Source: Agrococcus lahaulensis DSM 17612
Lineage (GTDB): Bacteria > Actinomycetota > Actinomycetes > Actinomycetales > Microbacteriaceae
Reading direction: 5' to 3'
DNA length: 64,000 nucleotides
Assembly: GCF_000425105.1 (NCBI RefSeq)
Contig: NZ_AULD01000006.1
Coordinates: forward strand, 558,001 to 622,000
Positions within the stretch are counted from its first letter, which is position 1. Every line of letters starts with the position of its first letter. This document shows positions 50,470 through 61,143 of the stretch, one piece after another. The notes below the pieces were generated by a model. It saw nothing but the letters and a program-made list of their open reading frames with translations. It did not search any database and had not been told where the DNA came from. Both the position numbers and the translations under genes were made by a program.

Positions 50470-50887
50470 GGTGCTCCCTCTCCTCGTGCTCTGCGTACTC
50501 GTCGAGCTGTGCCGGGCCGAACGCATCCGGCAGCACCTCGGCCATCGTCCGGATGCCGCTCACGGTGTCGAGCAGCATGCCGGGCGCGGCGTGCTCGAAG
50601 AGCAGCTGCCGGCAGCGGCCGCACGGCATGAGCCGCTCGCCCGCGCCGTTGACGCATGCGAACGCGACGATCCGCCCGCCGCCGCCCATGACCATCGCGC
50701 TCACGAGCGAGCACTCCGCGCACAGCGTGACGCCGTAGGCGGCGTTCTCGATGTTCGCGCCCGCGACGATGCGGCCGTCGTCGACGAGCGCCGCGGCGCC
50801 CACCGGGAACCTCGAGTAGGGCACGTAGGCCCTCGCCGTCGCCGCGACCGCCGCGTCGTGCAGCGCCTGCCAGTCGATCTCAGCCAT
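50462..50887 (-). CDS. cdd: Cytidine deaminase
   Basis: This 141-residue tetrameric-type enzyme turns cytidine and deoxycytidine into uridine forms. It has YSRFPVGAAAL, GANIENAAYGVTLCAECSLV with the catalytic glutamate and first zinc cysteine, and MPCGRCRQLLFE with the other two zinc cysteines. It follows the ABC permease gene by six bases and overlaps deoA. Confidence 0.95.
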   Translation of the reverse strand: MAEIDWQALHDAAVAATARAYVPYSRFPVGAAALVDDGRIVAGANIENAAYGVTLCAECSLVSAMVMGGGGRIVAFACVNGAGERLMPCGRCRQLLFEHAAPGMLLDTVSGIRTMAEVLPDAFGPAQLDEYAEHEEREHRG

Positions 50888-50893
50888 GGCCGC

Positions 50894-52182
50894 CTACTGC
50901 TTCACGTATGGCTTGCCGCTCGCCGCAGGCGCTCTCGACTGGCCGATGAAGCCGGCGACCGCGAGCAGCGTGATGACGTACGGGAGCATGAGCATGAACT
51001 CGCTCGGCACCGGCGAGCCGATCGCGCCGAGCGTCTGCTGCAGCGCCGAGGCGAAGCCGAACAGCAGCGCCGCCGCGGTCGCCTTGACGGGGTGCCACTG
51101 GCCGAAGATGACGGCCGCGAGGGCGATGTAGCCGAGGCCTGCGGTCATCTCGCGCGTGAAGGAGCCGTTCGAGTCGAGCGTGAAGTACGCGCCGCCGAGG
51201 CCGGCGACCGCGCCGGCGAGCGCGACGTTCCAGAATCGCAGGCGGTTGACCTTGATGCCGACGGTGTCGGCGGCGAGCGGGTGCTCGCCGATCGCGCGCA
51301 GCCGCAGCCCCCACGTGGTCTTGAACAGGCCCCACGCGATGAGCGGCACGATGATGTACATCGCGTAGACGATGATCGACTGCTTGAACAGGGCCGGGCC
51401 GAGGAGCGGGATGCTCTCGAGCACGGGGATCGGGAGCTTCGGGAGCCGCGCGGGCGAGTTGAGCGCCGGGTTGTCGGTGAGCAGCGAGGAGTAGAGGAAG
51501 TTCGTCAGGCCCGCGACGAGCACGTTGAGCACGACGCCGACGATGACCTGCTCGACGAAGTAGCGGATCGCGAACACCGCGAGCACCATCGAGACGAGCA
51601 CGCTCGCGAGCATCGCCGCGACGACGCCGACGATCGTCGAGCCGGTCGCCGAGGCGACGACCGCGCCGGTGAAGGCGCCGCCGAGCAGCTGCGCCTCGAT
51701 CGCGATGTTGACGACGCCGGCGCGCTCGGAGAGCACGCCGCCCATGGCGCCGAAGATGAGCGGCACCGAGAGGCCGACGGTCGCGAACAGCAGACCCGCG
51801 ATCGGGATCATGGAGCCGGCGCCGGCCCAGGTGAGGAAGCCGACGACGAACAGCACGCCGAACACGATCGGCAGCCACGCGCCGAGCCGCCGCACGGTCG
51901 CGACCGCCCAGAACGAGAGCGCGGTGAGCGCCGCGAGCAGCACGACGACGACGACGCCGGTCGCGCGTGCCGGGAGCACCGCATCCGGGATCGCGAAGAA
52001 GTCCCCGCCCGATGCGAGCCGGAGCGTCGCGCTGCCGTCGCGGCCGAGCACGACGAGCAGCACGAGCGCGACGAGCGTGAGCACCGCGTAGGAGATCGGC
52101 GCCTTCCAGTGCTTGACGACGGCGCGCTCGAGCTCGACCGTCTCGACCGTCGTGCCGTGAGCGGACGTGGTCTGCTGCGCGG

Positions 52183-52186
<4 letters not shown>
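50894..52186 (-). CDS. Nucleoside ABC importer permease 2
   Basis: The 430-residue protein is a BPD_transp_2-type permease with about ten membrane helices and the family stretch MGGVLSERAGVVNIAIEAQL, where GxxNIxxEG-type sequence is typical of the second permease of BMP-dependent nucleoside importers. GTG 52186 overlaps the stop of the first permease (GTGA). It forms the channel with permease 1. Confidence 0.9.
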
Positions 52187-53585
<1,399 letters not shown>

Positions 53586-53589
<4 letters not shown>

Positions 53590-55130
53590 GCTGCGGCTCC
53601 CTTCACGGGGTCGGCGGTTCGGAGTCCGGCGGGGCGCTCGCCCGCCATCATGAGCCCGAGCGTGTCGCGGCTCGTGTCGGCGGGGACGATGCCGACGATC
53701 CCGCCGCGGTACATGACCGCGATGCGATCGGCGAGCCCGACGACCTCGTCGAGCTCGGTCGAGACGACGATGACCGGGATGCCGGCGTCGCGCGTCGCGA
53801 TGATCTGGCTGTGCACGAACTCGATCGAGCCGACGTCGAGGCCGCGGGTGGGCTGGGAGGCGACGAAGAGCGCGAGCGGGCGGCCGAGCTCGCGCGCGAG
53901 CACGACCTTCTGCTGGTTGCCGCCGGAGAGGGTGCCGACGGGCGTCTCGATGCTCTGCGCGCGGATGTCGAAGGCCGAGAGCTTCTCGCGCGCGAAGTCG
54001 TCGCGCGCGGCGCGGTCGATCGTGCCGCCGCGCACGAACGGCTCGCCGCGGTAGCGGTCGAGCATGAGGTTCTCGGCGATCGAGTACTCGCCGACGAGGC
54101 CGTCGACCTTGCGGTCCTCGGGGACGAAGCCGACGCCGGCGTCGAGCACCTCGCGCACGGAGTCGCCGAGCAGCTCGTTGCCGTTGAGGTCGATCGATCC
54201 GGTCGCGCGGTGCTGCAGGCCGAGGATCGCCTCGGTGAGCTCCGTCTGCCCGTTGCCCTGCACGCCGGCGATGCAGAGCACCTCGCCGCCCTGCACCGTG
54301 AACGAGACGTCGTTGACGACCTTCTGGCCGATCGCATCGAGCACCGTGAGGTTCGAGACCTGCAGTCGGTTGTCGGTGAGCACCGGCGGCTGCTTCTGCA
54401 CGGTCAGCTCGACCGGGCGGCCGACCATCATCGAGGCGAGCTCGGTGCTCGAGGAGTCGGGGCTCGCCTCGCCGACGACCTTGCCGAGCCGGATGACCGT
54501 GATGCGGTCGGCGATCGCGCGCACCTCGCGCAGCTTGTGGGTGATGAAGACGATCGCGGTGCCCTCGTCGCGGAGCTGCTGCATGATCGCCATGAGCTCG
54601 TCGGTCTCCTGCGGAGTGAGCACGGCGGTCGGCTCGTCGAAGACGAGCACCTTGGCGTCCTGCGAGAGGGCCTTGATGATCTCGACGCGCTGCTGCACGC
54701 CGACCGGGAGGTCCTCGATGCGCGCGTCGGGGTCGATGTGGAAGCCGAAGCGCTGCGAGATCTCGCGCACCTTCTCGCGCGCGCCGCCGAGGCCGCCGAG
54801 CGCGCGCTCGTGGCCGAGCAGCACGTTCTCGGCGACGGTGAAGACGGGGATGAGCATGAAGTGCTGGTGCACCATGCCGATGCCCGCGCGCATCGCGTCG
54901 CCCGGGCCGGCGAAGCGCTGCACCTCTCCGTCGAGCACGATCTCGCCCTCGTCGGCCTGGTAGAGGCCGTAGAGCACGTTCATGAGGGTCGACTTGCCCG
55001 CGCCGTTCTCGCCGAGCAGGCAGTGGATCTCGCCGGCGCGCACCTCGAGGTCGATGTGATCGTTGGCGGTGAGCGCGCCGAAGCGCTTGGTGATCCCCCG
55101 CAGGGCGAGGGTCGGGTGCTCGAGGGTCAT
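53586..55130 (-). CDS. Nucleoside ABC importer ATPase (two ABC domains)
   Basis: The 514-residue protein has two ABC domains, as in RbsA and the BMP-dependent nucleoside importers. The first has GENGAGKSTLMN, LPVGVQQRVEI and VLVFDEPTAVLT; the second has VQGNGQTELTEAI in place of a normal Walker A, LSGGNQQKVVLARELG and the degenerate LFVASQPTRGLD, so only one ATP site is likely active. It starts 114 bases after the lipoprotein gene, with a stable hairpin between. Confidence 0.92.
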
Positions 55131-55196
55131 GTGCCTTCCTCCGACGACGCTGACGACGAGTCGAATGTACTGGGGTGCGGGCGGGCCCGCTCACGC

Positions 55197-55228
55197 GCAT
55201 GGGGGCCGACGAGAGCCGGCCCCCATGC
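55197..55228. terminator. 12-bp hairpin between the receptor and ATPase genes
   Basis: GCATGGGGGCCG (55197-55208) pairs perfectly with CGGCCCCCATGC (55217-55228) over an eight-base loop. It lies 16 bases after the stop of the lipoprotein gene and 66 before the ATPase start, in the middle of the presumed operon. It may partly stop transcription so that the receptor is made in excess over the transporter; the sequence has no U-tract. Confidence 0.6.
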
Positions 55229-55244
55229 TCGTGCGGAGCGAGTC

Positions 55245-56342
55245 CTACGGGCTCGCGGGCGACGTGACCTCGATCTCGCCGGCGATGATCGCCGCCTCGA
55301 CCTCGTCGAGCTGCGACTGCAGCTCCGGGTCGACCGAGCCCTCGAAGTCGTGGAACGGGGCGAGCCCCACGCCGCCGTTCTCGAGCGTGCCGACGTACGG
55401 CTCGTTCGAGAACTCACCGGCGGCGGCCTCCTCGACGACCGTCTGGACGCCCGTCGACATGCCCTTCAGCACCGAGGTGAGGAAGAGGTCGGCGTAGTCG
55501 GGCGCGGTCTCGTACAGGTCGGCGTCGACGCCGACCATCGCGATGCCCGAGTCGGCGCCCTGGTCGCGGATCGCCTCGGCCGCCGACAGGAAGATCGGGC
55601 CGCCGACCGGCATGAGCACGTCAGCGCCCTGGCCGATGAACGTCTCCGCCATCGACTTCGCCTCCACGCCCGCGGCGAAGCCGCCGGTGAACGAGCCGGT
55701 CTGCGCGTCGACGTCCCAGCCGAGCACCTGCACGTCGGTGCCGTTCTGCTCGTTGTAGTACTCCGCGCCCTGCACGAAGCCGTCCATGAAGATCGTCACC
55801 GGCGGGATCTGGATGCCGCCCCAGGTGGCGATGATGCCTGACTCGGAGTACGAGGCGGCGGCGTAGCCGGCGAGGAACGCGGCCTGCGCCGTGTCGTAGA
55901 CGATCGGGCGCACGTTCTCGGCCTCGACCGAGTTGTCGTCGATGATCGCGAAGTTGACGTCGGGGTTGGCCTCGGCGGCGGCACCCGTCGCCTCGGCGAG
56001 GTTGAAGCCGACGGAGACGACCATGTTGCAGCCCTGGTCGATGACGCTCGACAGGTTGGGCGCGTAGTCGGCGGGCGAGGCCGACTCGACCTCGATGGCC
56101 TCGACGCCGAGCGTCTCGGCGGCGGCGCGGAGGCCCTCGGCGCCGAGCTGGTTGAACGAGCGGTCGTCGAAGCCGCCCTCGTCCGAGACGATGCAGGGCG
56201 TGATGTCGACGGCCGCGGCGGCGTCCTCGGACGCGCCGGTCGTGCCGGACGGAGCCTCGGGTGCTGCGGCACAGCCGACGAGCAGGAGCGCGGCGCCGAG
56301 GGCGACGGCGCCGCCGCGCGCGGCAGAACGGGTGAACTTCAA
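55245..56342 (-). CDS. BMP-family nucleoside-binding lipoprotein 1
   Basis: The 365-residue protein has a lipoprotein signal: KFTRSAARGG, a hydrophobic stretch and LLVGC as the lipobox. The mature part is a PnrA/BMP fold with GGFDDRSFNQLGAEGL, DQGCNMVVSVGFNLAEAT, FLAGYAAASYSESGIIATWG and ADVLMPVGGP. It would bind nucleosides outside the membrane for the ABC importer. TTG 56342 is chosen because GGAGG is five bases upstream and a run of basic residues follows. A TATGCT box lies at 56399-56404 and an inverted repeat further up. Confidence 0.9.
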   Translation of the reverse strand: MKFTRSAARGGAVALGAALLLVGCAAAPEAPSGTTGASEDAAAAVDITPCIVSDEGGFDDRSFNQLGAEGLRAAAETLGVEAIEVESASPADYAPNLSSVIDQGCNMVVSVGFNLAEATGAAAEANPDVNFAIIDDNSVEAENVRPIVYDTAQAAFLAGYAAASYSESGIIATWGGIQIPPVTIFMDGFVQGAEYYNEQNGTDVQVLGWDVDAQTGSFTGGFAAGVEAKSMAETFIGQGADVLMPVGGPIFLSAAEAIRDQGADSGIAMVGVDADLYETAPDYADLFLTSVLKGMSTGVQTVVEEAAAGEFSNEPYVGTLENGGVGLAPFHDFEGSVDPELQSQLDEVEAAIIAGEIEVTSPASP

Positions 56343-56398
56343 GAGATCCTCCAGTGCAAAGGATGCTCGCCGCGACGCGGCGGAGCGCATGATGGTCG

Positions 56399-56459
56399 AG
56401 CATAGGCCCGCGACGACGCCCGCAATCGCCGCGGGAGGGCACCGCAACGCAATCGTTGC
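56399..56459 (-). promoter_or_regulatory. Promoter and operator candidate of receptor 1
   Basis: TATGCT on the minus strand (56399-56404) is a likely -10 box. About 40 bases upstream lies the inverted repeat GCAACG-CAAT-CGTTGC (56444-56459), with a second overlapping half-site GCAA-CGA-TTGC. Such sites resemble LacI-type operators with a central CG, but no regulator gene is near, so this is tentative. Confidence 0.35.
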
Positions 56460-56475
56460 AAACCCTGAGCCTCCG

Positions 56476-57549
56476 TCAGGGGCTCGAGGGCGAGTCCACG
56501 GTGATCTCCCCCGCGATGATCTGCTCGCGCAGCGCCTCGAGCTCGGACTTCGTCTCGTCGCTCACGCGCGCGTCGAGGTCGTGGAACGGGGCGATGTCGA
56601 CGCCGCCGTTCTCGAGCGTGCCGATGATCGGCTCGTCCGAGATCGTGCCGTCGGCCGCGTCCTGCACAGCAGCGACCACCGCATCCTCGGTGTTCTTCAG
56701 CACGCTCGTGAGCAGCAGCGGGCGGAACTCGGCCGGGAGCGTCTCGTAGCCGTCGTTGTCGACCCAGAGGACGAGCGCGGCGCCGCCCGCGTCGAGCGAG
56801 GCGCGGAAGGCGCCCTCGCCGACCTGGCCCGCGACCGGCAGGATGACATCGGCGCCCTGCGCGATGAAGGCCTGCGTCTGCGTCTGGCCGAGGTTGACGT
56901 TCTCGAAGTCGCCGGTGAAGGTGCCGTCCTGCGACTCGGGGTCCCAGCCGAGCAGCTGCACGTCGGCGCCCTTCGCCTCGTTGTAGGCGTCGATGCCGGC
57001 GGCGAAGCCGTCCATGAAGAGCGTCACGGGAGGCTGGTTGCCGCCGCCGAAGGTCGCGACGACGCCCGTCTGGCTCACGGATGCGGCGGCGTAGCCGGCG
57101 AGGAACGCCGCTTGCGCGGTGTCGAAGACGATCGAGCGGACGTTGGGCGCCTCGACGATCTCGTCGACGATCGCGAACTGCACGTCGGGGTTCGCGGCGG
57201 CCTGCTCGGCCGTCGCGGCGGCGAGCTCGTAGCCGACCGTGAGGACGAAGCCGCAGCCGGTGTCGACGGCGGCCTGGACGTTCGGCGCGAGGTCGCTCTC
57301 GGTCGTCGAGACGAGCACGTTGGCCTCGACGCCGAGCTCGGCCTCGGCGCGCTCCATGCCGGCCCAGCTCGTCTCGTTGAAGGAGCGGTCGTTGAGGCCG
57401 CCGGAGTTCGTGACCATCTGCGCGCACTCGAGCGACTGCTCCGCATCGCCGGACGCGCCCGGCGCGGCGGTCTCCGCGGGCGGCGGTGCCGAGCAGCCGG
57501 CGAGCAGCAGCAGGGCGGCGAGCGCGGGGATGGCGAGCGAGCGGGCCAC
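56476..57549 (-). CDS. BMP-family nucleoside-binding lipoprotein 2
   Basis: The 357-residue protein has a short signal ending LLLLAGC (lipobox), a low-complexity linker, and the same BMP fold as receptor 1: GGLNDRSFNETSWAGMERAE, DTGCGFVLTVGYELAAAT, FLAGYAAASVSQTGVVATFG and ADVILPVAGQVGEGAF. It is a paralogue of the neighbour. GTG 57549 has AAGGAG five bases upstream and a TACGAT -10 box at 57577-57582. The two receptors probably serve one importer with different affinities. Confidence 0.9.
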   Translation of the reverse strand: MARSLAIPALAALLLLAGCSAPPPAETAAPGASGDAEQSLECAQMVTNSGGLNDRSFNETSWAGMERAEAELGVEANVLVSTTESDLAPNVQAAVDTGCGFVLTVGYELAAATAEQAAANPDVQFAIVDEIVEAPNVRSIVFDTAQAAFLAGYAAASVSQTGVVATFGGGNQPPVTLFMDGFAAGIDAYNEAKGADVQLLGWDPESQDGTFTGDFENVNLGQTQTQAFIAQGADVILPVAGQVGEGAFRASLDAGGAALVLWVDNDGYETLPAEFRPLLLTSVLKNTEDAVVAAVQDAADGTISDEPIIGTLENGGVDIAPFHDLDARVSDETKSELEALREQIIAGEITVDSPSSP

Positions 57550-57661
57550 GGTGTCTCCTTCGAGCGGGTCGGCGCCATCGTAACCGGCGCGCGAGGCGCG
57601 CGGTGCCGCCCCGTCGCGCGAGCGCGCTCGCCGGCGCCGAGCGGGGCGGATGCGCCCACGA

Positions 57662-57681
57662 GGGGCCGGCACGCCGGCCCC
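57662..57681. terminator. GC hairpin between receptor 2 and manC
   Basis: GGGGCCGGC and GCCGGCCCC pair across a two-base turn. The hairpin lies 50 bases after the manC stop on the minus strand and before the receptor 2 promoter, so it could end the manC transcript. It is followed by more GC-rich sequence without a U-tract. Confidence 0.45.
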
Positions 57682-57730
57682 GGTCGGGCGCGGCCGCCCC
57701 GGTCGAGCGCGGGAGCGCGGCGGCGGCCGC

Positions 57731-58843
57731 TCAGAGCACGTCGGTGTTGCCCGAGAGTCGCACCGCGTCGACGACCTTCTTCACGCGCTGCGCGTTGGCG
57801 GTCGTCGTCACGAGGAGGGCGTCGGGGGTGTCGACGACCACGACGTCCTTGATGCCGACCACCGACACGATGCGGTTCGACTGCGACACGACGATGCCGC
57901 TCGCCGAGTCGGCGAGCACCGTGCCGGCGCTGCCGAGGATCGCGAGCCGGCCGCGCCGGCCGCCGTTGTGGAGCTTCGCGACCGCGGAGAAGTCGCCCAC
58001 GTCGTCCCAGTCGAAGTGGCCCGGGACGACGACCATGTTGCCGCGCGCGGCGGCCGGCTCGGCGACCGAGTAGTCGATCGCGATCTTCTTGAGCTGCGGC
58101 CACAGCCGGTCGACCGCGGGGCCGCGCTTCGCGGGCTCGTCCCACACCTCGGCGAGCTCGTCGATGTGCGCCGCGAGCTCGGGCTCCTCGCGCGCGAGCT
58201 CCTCGAGCAGCACGTCGGCCCGCGCGATGAACATGCCGGCGTTCCAGAAATACTCGCCGCTCTCGACGTAGCGCCGCGCCCGGTCGGCGGAGGGCTTCTC
58301 GACGAACTCGCGCACGATCGCCGCGCTCGGGGCGCCCTCGATCTCGGCCGGCCCGTTCGTGCGGATGTAGCCGAAGCCGATCGCCGGCTCCGTCGGGGTG
58401 ATGCCGATCGTCGCGACTCTGCCCGATCGCGCCGCCGCGACCCCCTCGGCGACGGCGCGCCGGAACGATCGCTCGTCGTCGATGACGTGGTCGGCCGCGA
58501 ACGAGCCGACGACGACGTCGGGCTCCCGCCGGCGCAGGATCGCGGCCGCGAGCGCGATCGCGACCGTCGAGTCGCGCGGCTCCGCCTCGAGCACGATGCT
58601 CGCGTCGTCGAGCTCCGGGATCTGCGCCTCGACCGCCGCCCGGTGCGCGCGCCCGGTGACGACGACCGTGCGGCCGGGGCCCGCGAGCGGCTGCAGCCGA
58701 TCGAAGGTCGCGCGCAGGAGCGTCTTGCCGCTGCCGGTGAGGTCGTGGAGGAACTTCGGGGCGTCCGCGCGGGAGAGCGGCCACAGCCGCGATCCGACGC
58801 CGCCGGCGGGGATGATGCTGCAGAAGTCGTCGAGGGCGGGCAT
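57731..58843 (-). CDS. manC: Mannose-1-phosphate guanylyltransferase
   Basis: This 370-residue enzyme makes GDP-mannose from GTP and mannose 1-phosphate. The nucleotide motif IIPAGGVGSRLWPLSRADAPK opens the protein, followed by VVGSFAADHVI, GFGYIRTNGPAE, FVEKPSADRA, YFWNAGMFIARADVLL and HFDWDDVGDFSAV. It has the nucleotidyltransferase part only, without the isomerase domain of bifunctional ManC. ATG 58843 follows a TAGAGT box by seven bases. It is divergent from the mannosyltransferase gene that presumably uses its product. Confidence 0.92.
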   Translation of the reverse strand: MPALDDFCSIIPAGGVGSRLWPLSRADAPKFLHDLTGSGKTLLRATFDRLQPLAGPGRTVVVTGRAHRAAVEAQIPELDDASIVLEAEPRDSTVAIALAAAILRRREPDVVVGSFAADHVIDDERSFRRAVAEGVAAARSGRVATIGITPTEPAIGFGYIRTNGPAEIEGAPSAAIVREFVEKPSADRARRYVESGEYFWNAGMFIARADVLLEELAREEPELAAHIDELAEVWDEPAKRGPAVDRLWPQLKKIAIDYSVAEPAAARGNMVVVPGHFDWDDVGDFSAVAKLHNGGRRGRLAILGSAGTVLADSASGIVVSQSNRIVSVVGIKDVVVVDTPDALLVTTTANAQRVKKVVDAVRLSGNTDVL

Positions 58844-58850
58844 GCCGACG

Positions 58851-58935
58851 ACTCTAGGGGCCGAGCGCACGGGAGCCGGAGTTCACCCGCCGTTCACCGC
58901 TTCCGCGTGACGCGGTCAGGCATCCGCCCTACCGT
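58851..58935. promoter_or_regulatory. manC / mannosyltransferase divergent promoters with PHO-box-like repeat
   Basis: TAGAGT (minus strand, 58851-58856) serves manC and TACCGT (plus strand, 58930-58935) serves the transferase, each seven bases from its start codon. Between them lie GTTCACCCGCC and GTTCACCGCTT (58881-58902), two 11-base direct repeat units, each starting GTTCACC. That is the unit and spacing of PhoP binding sites (PHO boxes) of actinobacteria. Confidence 0.6.
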
Positions 58936-58942
58936 GGGCCTC

Positions 58943-60094
58943 GTGCGCATCGAGCGGGTGGCCATCGTGACGGAGAGCTTCCTCCCCACCGTCAACGGCG
59001 TGACGACGTCGGTGTGCCGGGTGCTCGACCACCTCGTCGACACCGGCCGCGAGGCGATCGTCATCGCTCCGCGCTGCGGCGCGCCGCTGCACTACCGGGG
59101 CGTGCCGGTGCACGAGGTGCCCTCGGTCGCGTACCGGCAGTTCCCCGTCGGGCTCCCGAGCCCGCAGGTCGCCGCGCTCCTCGCGCGCTTCCAGCCCGAC
59201 GTGCTCCACGCCGCGAGCCCCTTCATGCTCGGCGGCCAGGCGATCGCCGAGGCCGCCCGCATCGGGCTGCCGAGCGTCGCGGTCTACCAGACCGACGTCG
59301 CGGGCTTCGCGCGCCGCAACCGGCTCGGCGCGGGCGCCGCCTTCGCGTGGCACGTCATCCGCCTCATCCACAACGCCGCCGACCGCACGCTCGCCCCCTC
59401 GAGCGCCGCGATCGCCGACCTCCGGGACGCGGGCGTCAAGCGCGTGCACGCGTGGGTGCGCGGCGTCGACCTCGCCGGCTTCCACCCCGACAACCGCCTC
59501 GGTCCCGCCGCGGCGAGCCTCCGTCGCCGGATCGCGCCGGACGGCGAGACGATCGTCGGCTACGTCGGCCGCGTCGCCCCCGAGAAGGGGCTCGAGCGCC
59601 TGCGCGCGCTCGAGGGGCTCGACGGCATCCGGCTCGTGATCGTGGGCGACGGCCCCGGCATGGCCGACACCCGGCGGCAGCTCGCTCCCCTCGCGCCGGT
59701 CTTCCTCGGCCAGCTGCAGGGCGCGCCGCTCCGCGCCGCGTACGCGGCGATGGATGCGTTCGTCCACACCGGCGCGGAGGAGACGTTCGGGCAGACCCTG
59801 CAGGAGGCCGCCGCGAGCGGCCTGCCGGTCGTCGCGCCGCGCGCGGGAGGCCCCATCGACCTCGTCGACCACGCCACGACCGGCTTCCTCTTCGAGCCCG
59901 ACGACGCATCCGAGCTCCGGAGCGCGATCCGGGCGCTCGTCGAGGACCCGGCGATGCGGTCCCGGATGGGCGAGGCCGGTCGGCGACGCGTGCTCGGCCG
60001 GTCGTGGTCGGCGGTGTGCGACCAGCTGCTCGACCACTACCGAGCGGCGGCCCGGCGCGCGCTGCGCGGCGCCGACGGCCTCGTGGACGCCTAG
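58943..60094 (+). CDS. GT4 glycosyltransferase, GDP-mannose-dependent type
   Basis: The 383-residue GT-B enzyme has VTESFLPTVNGVTTSVCRVL at the N-terminus and, in the donor domain, VGYVGRVAPEKGLERL, VIVGDGPGMADTRRQL and the EX7E segment GAEETFGQTLQEAAASGLP. The layout matches PimB/MgtA-like mannosyltransferases that act on membrane lipids; MgtA in corynebacteria adds mannose to glucuronosyl-diacylglycerol. The sugar is inferred from the adjacent manC. GTG 58943 follows a TACCGT box by seven bases. Confidence 0.85.
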   Translation: MRIERVAIVTESFLPTVNGVTTSVCRVLDHLVDTGREAIVIAPRCGAPLHYRGVPVHEVPSVAYRQFPVGLPSPQVAALLARFQPDVLHAASPFMLGGQAIAEAARIGLPSVAVYQTDVAGFARRNRLGAGAAFAWHVIRLIHNAADRTLAPSSAAIADLRDAGVKRVHAWVRGVDLAGFHPDNRLGPAAASLRRRIAPDGETIVGYVGRVAPEKGLERLRALEGLDGIRLVIVGDGPGMADTRRQLAPLAPVFLGQLQGAPLRAAYAAMDAFVHTGAEETFGQTLQEAAASGLPVVAPRAGGPIDLVDHATTGFLFEPDDASELRSAIRALVEDPAMRSRMGEAGRRRVLGRSWSAVCDQLLDHYRAAARRALRGADGLVDA

Positions 60095-60130
60095 GACGCT
60101 CGGGCCCGCGACCGTCCGCCGAGAGCGTCC
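60094..60130 (+). terminator. Possible hairpin after the mannosyltransferase gene
   Basis: GGACGCTC (from the last base of the stop codon) pairs with GAGCGTCC (60123-60130) over a 21-base GC-rich loop. It lies in the 132-base gap before sdhC and may separate the two units. Confidence 0.35.
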
Positions 60131-60182
60131 GCGCCGTCGACCCCGGATGGGGAGCGGACCGGAGCAGCGTGCCCCGCGGGCA

Positions 60183-60188
60183 TAGGAT
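60183..60188 (+). promoter_or_regulatory. -10 box of the sdhCDAB operon
   Basis: TAGGAT lies 39 bases before the GTG of sdhC, giving an untranslated leader of about 30 bases that carries GGAGGGA. This is one of the few transcripts here with a normal leader. Confidence 0.4.
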
Positions 60189-60226
60189 GGAGGCACTAGC
60201 CCGGTCAATCCTTGGAGGGAACGCGC

Positions 60227-60664
60227 GTGTCTGAGACATCGAGCAGCCTCACCCTCCCCGACCCCGCGCCCCAGAAGACCTCGTTCAGCGGCACGCTGTA
60301 TCGCGGCAACGAGGGCATGTGGTCGTGGGTGCTGCACCGCATCACCGGTGTGGCGATCTACTTCTTCCTGCTGGTGCACGTGCTCGACACGGCACTCATC
60401 CGCGTGAGCCCCGAGGCGTACAACGCCGTCATGGCCACCTACAAGAACCCCATCATGGGGCTCGGCGAGACGGTGCTCGTCGGCGCCGTCGTGCTCCACG
60501 CGCTCAACGGCCTGCGCGTCATCATGGTCGACGTCTGGCCGTGGGCGACGCGCAACCAGCGCCCGCTGTTCTGGATCGTCATGGGGCTCGTCGTCGTGCT
60601 CATGGCGTACTTCGTGCCGAACCACCTCATCAACGTCTTCTCGCCGATGGAGGGTGGCCACTGA
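60227..60664 (+). CDS. sdhC: Succinate dehydrogenase cytochrome b556 subunit
   Basis: The 145-residue membrane subunit has three helices; WSWVLHRITGVAIYFFLLVH begins the first and carries the heme-region HRxTG motif, and VVLHALNGLRVIMVD contains the second heme-side histidine. GTG 60227 is chosen because GGAGGGA lies about eight bases upstream; a TTG at 60212 would start inside that site. Its stop overlaps the sdhD ATG (TGATG). Confidence 0.92.
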   Translation: MSETSSSLTLPDPAPQKTSFSGTLYRGNEGMWSWVLHRITGVAIYFFLLVHVLDTALIRVSPEAYNAVMATYKNPIMGLGETVLVGAVVLHALNGLRVIMVDVWPWATRNQRPLFWIVMGLVVVLMAYFVPNHLINVFSPMEGGH

Positions 60665-61116
60665 TGACCGCCACGATCGAGAACCCGAACTACGCCTACC
60701 CCGCGCGCTCGAAGCGCGGCCCGAGCTTCGAGAAGGCCGGCTGGATCTTCATGCGCGCCTCGGGCGTCGTGCTGGTCGTGCTGATCTTCGGCCACCTCGC
60801 CTACAACCTCATCTGGACGCCGGGCGGCATCCACGCCATCGACTTCGGCTTCGTGGGCGGCAAGCTCGCCGACCCGTTCTGGCAGTGGTGGGACGTCACG
60901 ATGCTCTGGCTCGCGATCCTGCACGGCTCGAACGGCATGCGCACCATCGTGAACGACTACGTGCACAAGCCGCGCATCCGCCAGATCGCGCTCGGCGCGA
61001 TCGCGGTCGCCGCAGTGATCCTCATCCTGCTCGGCACGCTCATCACGTTCACGTTCGACCCCTGCCCGCCGACCGCAGACCCCTCGCTGCTGCCGTCGTT
61101 CTGCGCAGACCTCTAA
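60664..61116 (+). CDS. sdhD: Succinate dehydrogenase membrane anchor subunit
   Basis: This 150-residue protein has three membrane helices (about 27-48, 72-92 and 106-128) and the histidine HLAYNLIW in the first plus LAILHGSNGMRTIVNDY in the second, which hold the heme and quinone site. The C-terminal tail has two cysteines, CPPTADPSLLPSFC, an uncommon extracytoplasmic end. It is coupled to sdhC. Confidence 0.9.
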   Translation: MTATIENPNYAYPARSKRGPSFEKAGWIFMRASGVVLVVLIFGHLAYNLIWTPGGIHAIDFGFVGGKLADPFWQWWDVTMLWLAILHGSNGMRTIVNDYVHKPRIRQIALGAIAVAAVILILLGTLITFTFDPCPPTADPSLLPSFCADL

Positions 61117-61143
61117 GCACGAGATCCGGAGATCCCCAGGTAC

